Shown here in pieces: positions 25,801 through 37,500 of a DNA stretch of 64,000 bases. Origin of the DNA: Volvox africanus (lineage: Eukaryota > Chlorophyta > Chlorophyceae > Chlamydomonadales > Volvocaceae). A program made the position numbers and the translations under genes. How positions within the stretch are numbered: the first letter of the stretch is position 1; each line of letters starts with the position of its first letter. The notes under the pieces were generated by a model. That model did not search any database. It was not told the DNA's origin and saw only the letters and a list, made by a program, of their open reading frames with translations. The stretch lies in the NCBI GenBank assembly GCA_030268105.1, contig BSDZ01000004.1:1049001-1113000 (forward strand), read 5' to 3'.

Positions 25801-26610
25801 TAGACTCGAGGTTACGCCAGTAGTAATTGGCCATACGTGCGGGTAGGGGACCGTAGAATTAAGAAAGGAGCTAGGTAGCAGCCTAGCTTGAAAGCGAAAA
25901 ACTAATTATCGATAGGCTCAGACGTCGAGGTAACGCAAATGAAATCATTTCAGGCGAAGGACTTTTAAATGCTTGTGGAAATTACGATGGGAATGGCATC
26001 ACATGTCGTACTTCTGTCGCTGAACGGCCCAGCTCAGAAACTCACCACCACAAATAAACTATTATTTAACAGTGTTTGCATTTCTAAGTAACGGTCGCCA
26101 GCAATGGCTGCTCCAAATCGGATCTGCCACCTTTTGCTAAACAAGGGCTGCCTCCCGCACACACAAACCGGTCGCGGTGGTACACTAGAAATTCTTAGCA
26201 CTAGTGCGGGATGGCGGTCGCAGCACACAGCCGGCAACCTTGCATCGCTATCAGGGACAGCGTCAGACGCCTCGCAGGTGTGCTCGTCAGACAATAAACC
26301 CAATTCAAGACCCAATATCTTACAGATTACGATGTATGAATACCTGAAGTAACGTTTAGAGCGCCTGCGTCGGTCCTTCCAAGCTTTGCCGTACCCTAGC
26401 GACGCAGAGTGCCGTTTAACTACCACTGGCCATACCACTACCGATAGATGCCAGGTCGATATGGTGCATAGGGGCGCGATGCGTTGGTCTGATACACCGT
26501 ATACTTGTGACCCCCTTGACTGGAGAGTCCTTGACGTCCAACCGCCTTCAAGTCTCACGCCGTGAAGCATTGATGCGGCGGGCCAGTTGCAGTATAGCTG
26601 GTTCCCGCAG
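22873..26610. other. Gene-poor region, nothing convincing
   Basis: About 3.7 kb with many short frames but no recognisable protein. The longest are 26034-26570 (-, 178 codons), 24592-24999 (+, 135 codons) and 24996-25379 (+, 127 codons). All have irregular composition, and the last overlaps an equally open minus-strand frame (25079-25402). AT-rich patches lie at about 23400-23620 and 23730-23900. Possible decayed mobile DNA; no terminal repeats found. Confidence 0.4.
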
Positions 26611-26640
26611 TAATCAGCGGTAATCAGCTATAATCAGCTA
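26609..26640 (+). repeat. Short tandem repeat before uL23m
   Basis: Three tandem ~10-bp units of the form TAATCAGC(G/T)(G/A) lie directly upstream of the presumed start of the uL23m gene. They may be part of the promoter or 5' untranslated region; no function can be inferred. Confidence 0.6.
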
Positions 26641-26641
26641 A

Positions 26642-27824
26642 ATGTCTCAGTTATCTGCACGTCTCAATCCCTGGTACCTCCTTTGCCACCCAACGTACTC
26701 CACCATTCGTGCAACATGGATCACCGTCGTTGGCTGCTTTCCTAAACCATCCCCCCAGGCCGCGAAGGGCGCGAGCAGTAGCGTTAAATCCTTCACGAAA
26801 GCCTCTAGTCGCCTTAAGCAACTGGACGAGGAGCCTGATGACTTGGATGAGCCACCACTGCCGCCGCTGCGCTTTGTCAGTCACGAGCAGCGCACTGTGC
26901 GGCAGATGCCGCCGCGCCGCATCCCTATTTGCTTCCCCAACATAACTCTTCAGATGTTGAAGCTTCGTGACAAGCAACTGGCGCAGCTGCGGGAGACGGG
27001 CTGGCTGCGTGAGGTTGCCTTCCGGACGGCGCCAGAGGTCACAAAGGCAGGTCGCAGGCGGTGCAGGCGGTTTGGGCCTGGGCAAGGCCGCCAACCAAGC
27101 TGGTGGAAGAACGCTTACATTTTCACTCACACTGTGACTCAACGCAGCCATGTTTTTTTACAATCTACGAAATCCACGGTTCATTTCTCCTCGCTTCCCT
27201 GCCTCGCCCTTCACTCCCCCACTGGCCACACTCCTGTTTTATACTCGGATACTTCCTTTGTTCGCAACTGGAAGTCCGCTGATATTTGGCTTGTTAGCTT
27301 CCCTATTCGTTTTTGGCTACCCGGACTTTGCAAGCTGCCTACTTGCAGACTGGTCGTCACTTAATGCGGTAACGCCTTCTTGTGTTAGTCCGGCTCGTTT
27401 GCTCATAATACGGTGTGTGCTTCCGGCTTCACTCATCCCTTTGCGCTGAATTTTGCGCCTTTACCCCTTCTCCAACCGGTCAACCCTACAGCTGGAGATT
27501 GCGGCCTTCCTGGAAGCAGTCTACGGCATGTCCGTTGAGAGGGTACATACAATCAATTACCTGGGCCGTGCACGGCTGGATGCACCGCCTGGTAAGAACA
27601 AGCGACATTTCTACCGAGATGACGACTGGAAGAAGGCCTATGTGGTGTTCCGGCCGCCGCCTGGGATGGGTCATCTGGTTTTACAACAGCAGCAGGAGGA
27701 TGGGGATGAGGGCTCTGGCAGTGTGGAGGATGAGCGGCCAGTGATTGATCAGATTCGAGAGGCGGCGCACTCTCCCCGAGCGGAGCCAAAGCCCCTGCCT
27801 TGGCGACGGAGGCCTCGTAGTTGA
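26642..27824 (+). CDS. Mitochondrial ribosomal protein uL23m
   Basis: Two exons, 26642-27046 and 27492-27824, give a 245-residue protein of the large mitochondrial ribosomal subunit. The uL23 fold is evident in FPNITLQMLKLRDKQ, WLREVAFRTAPEVTK, then LEIAAFLEAVYGM, VERVHTINYLGRAR and DDWKKAYVVFRPP. The first 60 residues are poor in acidic residues and rich in Ser/Arg/Lys, as expected for a mitochondrial presequence; an acidic linker (DEEPDDLDEPP) follows. The tail past the core (QQQQEDGDEGSGS...) is a lineage-type extension. Joining EVTK to LEI, as the family requires, needs a GC donor (AAAG, then GCAGGT) with the normal acceptor CCCTACAG, so the 445-nt intron appears to be GC-AG. The exact start is uncertain: a second ATG at 26717 soon hits a stop unless spliced. 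Confidence 0.87.
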
Positions 27825-27875
27825 AGGGTGTTGACAGCTAAATGGACCGAGGCGTTGAGTAATTAACCACGGACC

Positions 27876-28718
27876 TTGAGAAGAAATGCGCCATATGTTT
27901 GGGGGGAGGGTAGGTGGTGGCAGAACCTCATCCATAAGGCATGCAGGAGCAGCCCATCCAGAAGTAGTGGACTGCATGGCTTTGCAGTTCATTACACTCA
28001 AAGCCTTACCAGGTCAGTGTGGGTAGGTGCAAACTTTGTTGTGTCACCGCTGAGGGCGAGGAGCAGGAGGAAAAGAATTGATGTGGGGGCCACCATAACG
28101 GCAGATCTGTTCTGGGCAAGTGGTGGCAGACAGGAGCAGATCAAAAGGACAGCTTCTGGATCAGGTACTTGGTTGTCAAACCGATCACAATTTTGTTTGT
28201 TCCTGCGCCCGGATTGCCTCCTCTCGGTTTGTTGGGCACGTGCGGTGGAGTTGGGAGGTATCACGGTTTTCCAGTTCAAGCCCCTTAGCTGGAAAGGTAG
28301 GGTAATGTCTGCTGAACGTGCCCCAGTGCTGCAGTTTCCTCTTTGTGGTCTTCCGTTTCTCCGAGTTGCCTTGTTGCAGCGTTTAGCTCAGGACCAGTCT
28401 CGTCTTGGGCCTGTCCGTCAGCCTACTCAAGGGGCAGAGCGTTGGTTCGACCTGGTGCTTGGTCAGTTTGGTTTGCAGAGCCTTGGGGGCGTGCACACTC
28501 TGTATAGTCTAAGGCGAGGTGGTGCCTCGGCGGCCCGTGCAGCTGGTGTTCCCTTGGAGGTTGTGGAAGCCTTTGGTGGTTGGAGTGCTAATTCGTCTGC
28601 TTTGCGGGAGCATTATCTTGACTTGGGTGTTCGCTCCTGCCCTAAAGCCTTAGCCTTTTTTGGCCCTCTAGCGGTTGGCCGGGTTGCGCCGTTTGGAGTT
28701 CAGTACTTCAACCGTTAA
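27876..28718 (+). mobile_element. Tyrosine recombinase of a mobile element
   Basis: An open frame of 280 codons ends in a tyrosine-recombinase catalytic domain. Seen are a box I-like arginine region (LRPDCLLSVCWARAVEL, about 28200-28250), a box II core YSLRRGGASAARAAGVP (28500-28550), then AFGGW and the presumed nucleophile Tyr in REHYLDLGV (28614-28616). The spacing and the LRRGGA core suit recombinases of DIRS-like retroelements or Cryptons, both known from green algae. No reverse transcriptase lies beside it, and the uL23m gene ends 51 bases upstream, so this is a recombinase-only element or a 3' fragment. The first ~100 codons look unlike a recombinase and may be non-coding. The residue normally His before the box II Arg (HxLR) is Tyr here, which may mean loss of activity. 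Confidence 0.68.
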
Positions 28719-28808
28719 GGACTGGTATCTTTTCTTTGGCTTTTGTTCCGAGAGCAACAACTAATGCGGGCTTGCGTTAGGAAGCCGGGTTAGTTAGGCG
28801 TAAGGCCT

Positions 28809-28839
28809 AGGTAAGGCGTTTCAACTAAGGGCCTTACCT
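28809..28839. terminator. Inverted repeat after recombinase frame
   Basis: AGGTAAGGC (28809-28817) and GCCTTACCT (28831-28839) form a perfect 9-bp stem with a 13-nt loop, 91 bases past the recombinase stop. It could be a 3' stem of the element's transcript or part of a terminal repeat. Confidence 0.45.
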
Positions 28840-30748
28840 CAGCCCGTGTCCTCAGGGCTGTATTTATTCGCGTGCGTAGTCTTTCCTTTAATCTTGTTTT
28901 TTATTGTTCAGCACGCGCCCGCCCGCCCACCCCTTGTCGCGTCGCCCGAAGTGTTGCTGATTTCTTTCCTTGGTTTGTCAGGCCTTCGGTTCTTGACCTA
29001 GGCCTTTATTAGCACAGTGCAATTGTAACAGAAATGGCAATGGCAAAATTGTGATCAAAATGGTGCTGTCCGTGTGAACTCTTTGCCGTATTAGCTCCAG
29101 ACCCGCTTTGTCCCCGAGTGTCCCCACTCCTTTAACTACACCAGTAGGTAGTGTAAGCAGCCGCAGCTTACAACCCACAGAATGGCGGTCCTTTATATGC
29201 AGCTTCATTTTAATTCATACACGCTCCCAGCTCCTAGCATGCGAATCACGTGACACCACATTCCCTAGCTTAAGTAGAGGACCGACTACACGACCATACC
29301 ACAGCCATGTAGTGCTACATGGTATTACTACTACCCATGGTAGCAGTGCATGTTGCAGAGAGTGAACGAGGTAAACGAGATTTCTCCCTGAAGGGACTGC
29401 GACATAGATAGATTGGGTGCTACGTTCCACATGTGGTTGGCCTTGTAAGTTCGGGGCCACCTTGTGATAGAAAGTGAAACCCCGCATCCCACTCTGGCAC
29501 CTTGGCGTGGCACATGGCGTCGCACCACCCCTTGTGCCGTCCTTGGTCATATAAAACCTGAAAGGTCATGCGAGTGAAAGTGCACGTGGAGGACTGTTCC
29601 GTTAGAAGGAAAATGGTTAGGCTTTACTGAAGTCCTTTCACGAATTCAATGCAACGGTGTCGCACAACCAGGGCCAGCAACTTGTGCATGAGCATCGCTA
29701 TTACGTACCCAACCAACTCGCGTTTAATACCATTGGTGCTTCAAGAGCTGGATTTCAGAGGGTTGCACGGACACACCCAAAACGCACGTCACAGCGGGAA
29801 AGTCCAACCCTGCGAGGCGATGACCCAGACTACCCCCTCTTGGTTGGCTGGGGGACTTCTGTTTGAAGGGACTGCCCAACGGTAACTAAAAGGAGATGAG
29901 ATAGACAAGTGAGGTTTCACATAACAACCGCTAATCTGAAAATATATCACAGTATATAAGACTCGCACGCAACATTCGAGCGCGGTCAGACCGGTTTGTG
30001 AATTCTTGCAAAACAGCAAAAAAACAAGGCAGTTTCCGGACATGCTATATGGACCCGGTGCAAATTCCCGACGTAAAAACCCACTGATCCACCAAAGAAT
30101 TAACTTCGCATCAGCTCAGATCGTGCCGAAGTCCAGTCCTTGCACGTGTGCAGTAAAGCCAAACTCTCATCCTTCCCCACAGGACATGCGCTTGGGCCAG
30201 AACTCAAAAAGCGCCCCTGGCGCCTACAGAACGAACCGATAACCGAAACCGATGCCACGCCGCCCCAGCCAGGTTCTAAATTCCCGCTGGTTAAGCCGCA
30301 ATCCGAGCAGTCAATACCGAAACCGGCACTCACTGGTTTTCTCCACAAATATACCAGCACGCAAACGTCAACCTCGATACGTTTAGTTGTCCTGCCGCCC
30401 AGCAAATCAACTGAAAGGCTCACGCCAGCTCGGTCTCAAAAGAGGAAATAGCCAGAGACGGCCGACCATCGGTCTGTTCATAAACATGCTGCTGTCTTCA
30501 CATAACGTCGTAATCTTCGCTTTCCGGCCGTGCGTGCTTGACCTCGGTTCCTGGTTTCCGTATCTTCTTCACCTCTGCATGCCCTGTTTATTGCACAATA
30601 ACGCGAAGACATGGACACGGAATCAGCTAAGGGACGCATCAGAAGCTGCATGGGCGGCCGACACGGCACGCCCTGCCGGTGCGGATGGGAGCACTTGGTC
30701 GACGACACACGGCATACCAAACACCCTTGAGCCCCAAGTTGTCGCAAC
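28840..30748. other. Intergenic, no gene seen
   Basis: No recognisable coding sequence. It begins with the possible 3' part of the recombinase element, including a C-rich patch (CGCGCCCGCCCGCCCACC) near 28914. Frames at 29649-29885 and 30140-30451 (+) are open by chance as far as can be judged. The left end of the next minus-strand gene lies at the right border. Confidence 0.4.
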
Positions 30749-33638
30749 CTAACGCGAGTGGGTGGGGGAGGAAAGGGACTGCGAGAACAGCAGCTCCGCT
30801 GTGGGTACATACCGGCTGACGGGGAACATCGGGGCTTCCCAACGCACGAGGGGCGATCAGCACGCAGCAAGGAAATCTGAAATCCGCATGAACTTACGGG
30901 TTGCTGAGGCATAGGGGGATAACCTCCATATGCAGGAGTCGGATATCCCGGGGCAGGCGGGTACCCAGGCGGGGGTGGGTAGGGGTAGCTTGGACCTGCC
31001 ACAGAATGTGAAGCCAGTGAGCTTGGTTCAGACAACCGGGCGACAAAGGGACAACCCTTGTGGTTACGCACTACCTCTACGCGCAGTGCGCATAACTTGT
31101 GGGCAACCCAGTATGGCAAATCACTAACGCGATGAAGTGCATCCATCTACTGTCAGCGCCGTGCTCATCCACGGGACACTGGGAAGTGGGGTGATGCTGA
31201 TGCTATACAAATCCAGAGACCACACAAAAGCTGCTAAGCAACGTCGTCCTTGATGTTGTTTTGGAGATACCACCAATGGCAGGTAGCTGGAACCGGACCT
31301 GGTTGCGGGGCACCGTAAGCGCCCGGCGGTGGGGGCGGGTATCCGTAGCTGGGCTGCGACGGTGGTGCGCCCATGGGGATCATCTGGACGCCTGCAGACC
31401 GATTTGCAAGGATTACCCACTCGGGGTTAGTGAGATGCAACCCACGGCAATGCCCGGTGTTGGAAGGTGGGTGCCTTGAATAGGACCAACCTACTGCTGG
31501 TACGGGATACATACAGAGCGAACCTGCCTTTGCCTTCACAGTTGAGAGACAAAGCTAATGAAGAGCAACCCGCACTTCCCGCGGAGTCGAAAGCCTCCAG
31601 CATAACAGGTATGTCAAGTGCCCCAACGCACGATCTGCAATCGACTCGGGCGACCTCCGTATCGCATCCACCCAACAATGAAGGGAAATGTCCTTTGGCA
31701 ACCGATTGTCCCCACGCCTCTCCTGGGGAAACCACCAATCCATGAAGTCCCAGTTGTGGCCTACACCATACGGTTGACCTAACCTGTCCCTGCTCTGGGT
31801 GCCCCGACTTACCAGGTGCCATCATGCCCGGTAACGGTGGCGGCACGGCGGTGGGGTTCTTGTCCCGATGATCCAGCTCGCCCTTGTGCTGGGTCTGCAT
31901 GCATGCACAGACTCTGCGCGGCACCAACCCCCAGCACAGGCAAACGGCAACAATATCAGCAAGGAGGGACAGAGAGGGGTAACCCAGTCGGGTGTAGCTG
32001 ATCTCCGTCTTCCTCCCATCAAACTCGATCATCCCTCTATCTTTTACACGTAATAAGGAATGAATCTCGCCAGCACCGACCTGCCATGACTTAGGAATGC
32101 CCGTTGCATACTTTTCTTTGGCCGAATCCCCTCCCTTACGTGCACCAAGTGAAGTCCGCCAGCAGGTCGACGATCTGGGCCGCATCCTGCAATTCGCTGA
32201 AGAAGCACGCCAGGATATCGCACACACAGCGCAGGTACTGCAGGAAGATCATTGTGCCTGCGGAGAGGGGATAGATGAACAGGTAAGGACTCCATACCCC
32301 GAAGGCATCCATGTGCGTTGTGTCGTTGGTGTGTACAGCAAAAGCCAATGATTCTCAAGACCGAATATACAAATGGATTTGAGGATGCGTAGAGCTGGTC
32401 AATAGAGTGGCGGAACTATCCGATACGCCCAGGCCACGCCACCTCAACCCCATTCTCCAGCCTCACCGATGATGCACTTGTCGCACTTGGTCGTCTCAAC
32501 CTGCAGTGCGCCGCATAACAGCCAAACGCAACCAGTTACTGCAAGTAGCACTAAGCTGTGAGCTCCCAGATGTGAGCTCCCTTGTGATCTTACCACACAG
32601 CTCTCGGTAACCCAATGCATAACTCAAGGATGCGTCCTTCAGGGATCATCAGCCCGAAAATCCCGCTAATTCAAAATAGCTGGCCCCGAACTCCAACAGC
32701 CAATGCGAGTGACATGTGCCAACTTGTTTTCTCTCCTGCATTGCAAATCCACATCCACTCGGCCATGCCCCAATTGATGCCCCAGAAGAAGAACCTTCTG
32801 CACCTTACGGCTGGAGTACCTGTAGTTCATCCTGAATCATCCAGCGGGTAGTGGCGACGCTCTGGGCAAAGCAGCACCAGGTCTGCAGACGGGCCAAAGA
32901 TGTAGCGGAAAGTGCACATGTTTTGCTGACCAGCCTAACCAGCTCACGTTGCCACAGACGCCGTCACCCGCCTCACACTTACCTCCAGGCACAGGCAGAA
33001 CTCTGGGCAACTGCTCTCATTAAGACGACCCGAGCAGGGGCAGTTGCCGTTGCAACAAATATATCTGCGTCCGGACAGACAGGCAGCGGGTTACAAAGTA
33101 GCCAAAGTAGCTCCGGGGCAAGGTAGCCCCGCGGGCCCCGTAAGAAGATTTTAGACTATTACTCCTATTGCTAGATTGCACTAAAAGACAACGACCAAGA
33201 CAAATAAGGCAACCAAGAGGTTCCAAGCTACGACTTTAGGACGGGCACTATCACCGGCACTTACCTCGACAAGTCACCATGCAAGGCTTGTTTACGAAGA
33301 CCATAAGATGCGCAATAAGGGCTGCAAGGAAGGCAGACGAGTCAAAGCCGGCGAGTGCTGCTAAAAAGTGGCGATCAACCGCCAGAAAGTCACATACCAC
33401 CAAAGTGCGAAGCAGCAATCTGTAATAGGAATGCAAAAGCACAATGAGTGAGCAACAAGCCAGACCGCAGTCAAAATCGAAACAATTTTCGGAAATTCTT
33501 TTTCTGCAAATCATACACCTGCTGTAACTTACATCCTGGTTTCTTGTAGCATGTCTTGAACAGTTCTATCTGCCAGTGTCGCTGGTATGCAAGTCGCGAA
33601 TTAAGCTTTGCGATCCTCGGGTCCGTGCCTGGGTTCAT
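30749..33638 (-). CDS. Cys-rich membrane protein with Pro-rich tail
   Basis: Eleven exons on the minus strand: 33533-33638, 33398-33419 (22 nt), 33265-33321, 32983-33064, 32820-32882, 32467-32500, 32140-32257, 31813-31913, 31299-31391, 30898-30995 and tentatively 30749-30778. Phases agree at every junction. The protein (~267 residues) has the blocks CCFALWCPYCASYGLRKQAL, RYICCNGNCPCSGRL, CPEFCLCLE, WCCFAQSVATTRWMIQDE, TKCDKCIIG, MIFLQYLRCVCDILACFF and WCTVCACMQTQHKGELDHRD. This pattern belongs to a conserved cysteine-rich family of plants, algae and oomycetes without known function, reminiscent of PLAC8 proteins; hydrophobic Cys-rich segments suggest membrane association. The tail is Pro/Tyr/Gly-rich (PYPPPPGYPPAPGYP). 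The last exon and the donor of the 31299-31391 exon are uncertain. Confidence 0.82.
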
Positions 33639-34568
33639 ATTGACCGTACGCTATTCAGAGAATCCCAATGGATAAGGAAGGAGTCTGTGAGCGGCTCCTA
33701 CAGCGTGCCAGGAATGGCTATCCTCGCCAGCAATAAACAAGTATGAAATGACCCTACAGCGGTACGAGGCTCTTATTCTTTGATTCTGCTTTTTTAGGCG
33801 TTTGTTCATAAGACATTTTAGGCGATGTGCACGTCATGAGCTGATGCCCTGCTCTCGTGCTCTGTACAACCTGCAAGTTTGTATGATCAACGAACCTGTT
33901 AGGCGATTACCGAAAAACGCTTTCTCTGCACACCAATGTAGTAAGCTAGTAACCTTAGCTTCGCTCATGTTCAACTTATGCTTGGTTGATCTCTGTTTAA
34001 ATTATCAAGCTCATAGCTCATAGGACGTTTGGGACAAGTACCGGAAAGTTACAAGCACATACGAAGCTCTGCGTACTCAAATCGTGTATATGGTCTCAAA
34101 TCTGTATACAACGCGGAACAATTGTATTGAACTCAAAAATGCAAGTAGTGCCTGAACGCCTGAACTCCTCTAGGAAACGCAGCTGTCACAACTACACCTG
34201 CAAGGGGTGCGAATATTCAAAATAAGAACGACAGCTATATTCTAAAATCTGCGGCCGAGGCGCGCATGGGATGCACGGATTAGGTATCGACGACGGACGG
34301 CAAGCTACTGGCACAAGCTAATACTCCAGTCAGTTGTGGGCTTTTCAAATCGCAAACCCTCACGTTGCTCTACAACCAGACACTACCCTGACCCTTCATC
34401 CTCCCGGTGCCATAAGCCGAGGCCCTGGCCGTTGCCCTAGCCCTAGCTGCAGCAGTCCACGATTCCTGTCATCCCAGCCACAGGTGCACCCCGTGTCCCA
34501 GCTTCCGGTGGATCTCCCTACCGGTCGTGACGCCAAAGCCAGTAAATAACGCGACTCCGACGTTGCAG
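33639..34568. other. Intergenic between divergent genes
   Basis: About 0.9 kb between the minus-strand Cys-rich gene and the plus-strand TBC gene, expected to hold both promoters and the missing 5' exon of the TBC gene. A plus-strand frame at 34334-34549 (Pro/Ser-rich) may be part of that exon, but no donor joins it clearly. No TATA box or other element can be named with confidence. Confidence 0.4.
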
Positions 34569-37500
34569 CACAACCGCCTTGGGACCAAGAGAGAAGTTTT
34601 CAGCGGCACCAGGCTGACCCCGGACTTTCATCCGGACTGGCGGGTGCCGTCGTGCTATCGGGGGGCGCTGGTGGTGCCGGTGACAACTCTTATGATGGGA
34701 GTGAGTCGGGCCGCTGCTCCTCCCCGCCGCACTCGCACACGCCCATTAATGAATCTCCTAGGGTAGGAGTTTCGGAGGATCCGAAGGTACAGGATCCGGC
34801 GCCTCTTGAGCAAGAACTCGAGCCGCCACATCCGCACGATGGGCGAGCTCAGAGCCCCTCGGGTCCTACTCACATTGGATCAGGCAGGGATCCGGACTAC
34901 GAGATACCAACAGGTGCGCATGTGGCGGACATTATTGCCTGGGCACTTTTCCGGTGAGCAACAGCGGACTTAGGACCACTAGGGCGATCTGGGTCAGGCA
35001 CAATGCGCCCGGGAACAAACTTGGTTGTTTCTCGGGTGTCTAGCTGCCAAGCCCCACTGCAGCCTCATCCTCTTCGGCACCTCGGCCATGACCCTTCTTC
35101 ACCCTTCCCTGCCTTTTTCACGCACGCTCTATTGCCCTCTTCTTCCAGGTGCACAGACGGAGACAGAGGTGTGGAAGTCTCTTGCACAAGATGAGGAGCG
35201 CCAGGACCAATCCCTGAAGCAGGATCGGTACGGCTTTCTGATGGCTGTGCAAGAGGGCCATGATGATGCGGATAGGAGCCACCGCCGCCGCCACGAGAGT
35301 GGCGGTGCTGCCAGCAGCAGCGCCGCCGCTGCCAACCTCGCGATGCAGCTCGCATGCATGCCACGGCTACTGCATCAACGACCGCAACGCGGCCGGTTGG
35401 CTCAGCAGTATGACGGCCGGGAACGCAAATGGTGCAAGATGCTGGGTCTCGGAGGATCAGGGCTCGATGACTATCGGCGGCGACGCCCCGAGAAGCTAAA
35501 ACGCCGAGTGCGAAAGGGCATTCCTGACTCTCTGCGGATTTGGGCATGGCTGTCTTTATCGGGTGAGTCTGGATGCTGCTAGGTCGTGCAGGGACCATCC
35601 ACTTCATCCCTTGTCTCGGCAGCATACTTGCCACCTGACGCTCGACCCAAGCCCCCAAATACTTCAATCCCTCGGCCTAACCCCCCCAAACCTCGGATGG
35701 GCGTGCCTACGACGCGTCCCTTCGTCCGTTCCCTCCTCCTCCGACCCCTCCCACTCTCCACCCTTTCCTAGGAGGCCTTCAAATGAAGAAATCCAATCCG
35801 GGACTCTTCACAGCGCTGCTTTCCCTCCATGGAGAGGCCGCACCAGGGCAGCACGACGCGGGGTTGATTGCTGAGGGCCGTGTCATACCGTCGGCGCCAG
35901 GCACTGACAGGGACAGCAGAGCGGGGAGCGGAGTCGCTGCCCAGCAATATCTCGCGCCCAAATCAGAAGTGCTCATGTGTATCATGCGCGACCTGAACCG
36001 CACATTCCCCAACCACCTGGCCTTTATGCGGCGGCAGAGTGTCGGGCAGAAGGCGCTGTTCTCTGTACTCTGCGCGAGCGCCGCCTACAGGCCGTTGGTG
36101 GGTTGGGTTGGAAGTAGGGAGTGGACATATGGTTCATCGATGTGGGGCCTTAATTTATGCGGGGATGGTGTTCTGGAGCCGTGGGAGGATAGTCCTTGGC
36201 AGCATGCATGTGCGCATCCGGTATAGGATGCAAAGTGTTCTGATTGCAAACCACAGTGCACGGCGGGCCCCCCTTTCGTATTCCCGCAGCCTTGTCCCGC
36301 CGTCTTGTCCATGTTTGGCCCTAGCAAGCTGCATGGGCGTTATGTCGCCGGGAGGGTGTGTCCTGCTGCCGCCTCGCAATGCAGTCATTTGCACCTGCAC
36401 CTGCCGTGCCACGTTCTCTGGATGTTTTGCTGCGCCCTGGCCGTCTCGGGGGTATCAGAACATGTGACCCTCTCCCACTCACGGTTCCCTCTCAGGTCGG
36501 CTATGTGCAGGGCATGGGGTTCCTGGCCGCCGTACTGCTCTTGTTCATGCCGGACGAGGATGCGTTCTGGACATTTCAAGCCATTATGCAGGTACTGCTT
36601 CGCCGAGAGGGGAGAACGTTAAAGCACAGTGCCGTCTCGCAGTGCGTTTCGCGCCTGCAGATTCCGTCCTGGCCTGCTGGGTGGGTGTGGTGCGGTTGGG
36701 GTTTAATTTCCGGGCCCTGGCAGTGGATGAGGCCTTCGAGGGAATCGTATTGCGGCTGCAAAGCACATGGTGGGATGCATGTACCATGGCGCATGGCGCC
36801 TCTTCTAACACTTCCTTTGCTTGCTGGTCCGCCGTGACTTCTCCTGTAAGCAACACCGTGCGCTGTCTTCGCGCAGTGCCCCTGGACCTCTCTTCTTCCG
36901 TTATTTTGCGGTTTCGTCCAGGACACCGACTGTATGTCTAGTTCACTTGTTATGGGCCTGTCTGATCTGTAGAAGCATTTGTGTGCAGTGCGCCTTCCTC
37001 GCCATGCTGCGTGCTGGTTTTGCGCACTTGCCTGCAATTGTCCTTCTAGCTCGCCCGTGCCTATCTGCCACCTTGGGTTTGCGTAGGGCCCTCCTGGCTG
37101 GCCGGACCGCTGGGCCATGGAGCGGCTTTACACGGCTGGAATGCCCGGCCTGCAATGTTGCATGTATCAGGTGGATGGGTGGGTGGGCTGATGGGCGAAG
37201 AAAATAGCACACTAAGGCACACAACGCACTAGGTTCCACACCCAATCAGACAGCCGCTGATTTCTTAACTTTTCATCGAGCTGGCGCGTTGGGAAGGTGA
37301 GGGTTTCCGTGGCCAGACACGGTATGGAGGTATCACGACCTTTCTGCGAGATCTCGGAAGGGCCTGTGTGATGCCATGAGGGATTTATCAGGGGCGGCAA
37401 GGCATGAGGGCGCTGTAGAAAGGGGACCATTGAGCTGCGGGGCCCATTGAGCTGCGCTGCATATAAACCCGCAAGACAGCTTCAGACCGCCGCAAAATCC

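Noticed and set aside
26034..26570. Minus-strand frame of 178 codons
   Set aside because: No family signature, irregular composition and no splice context; compatible with chance in this base composition.
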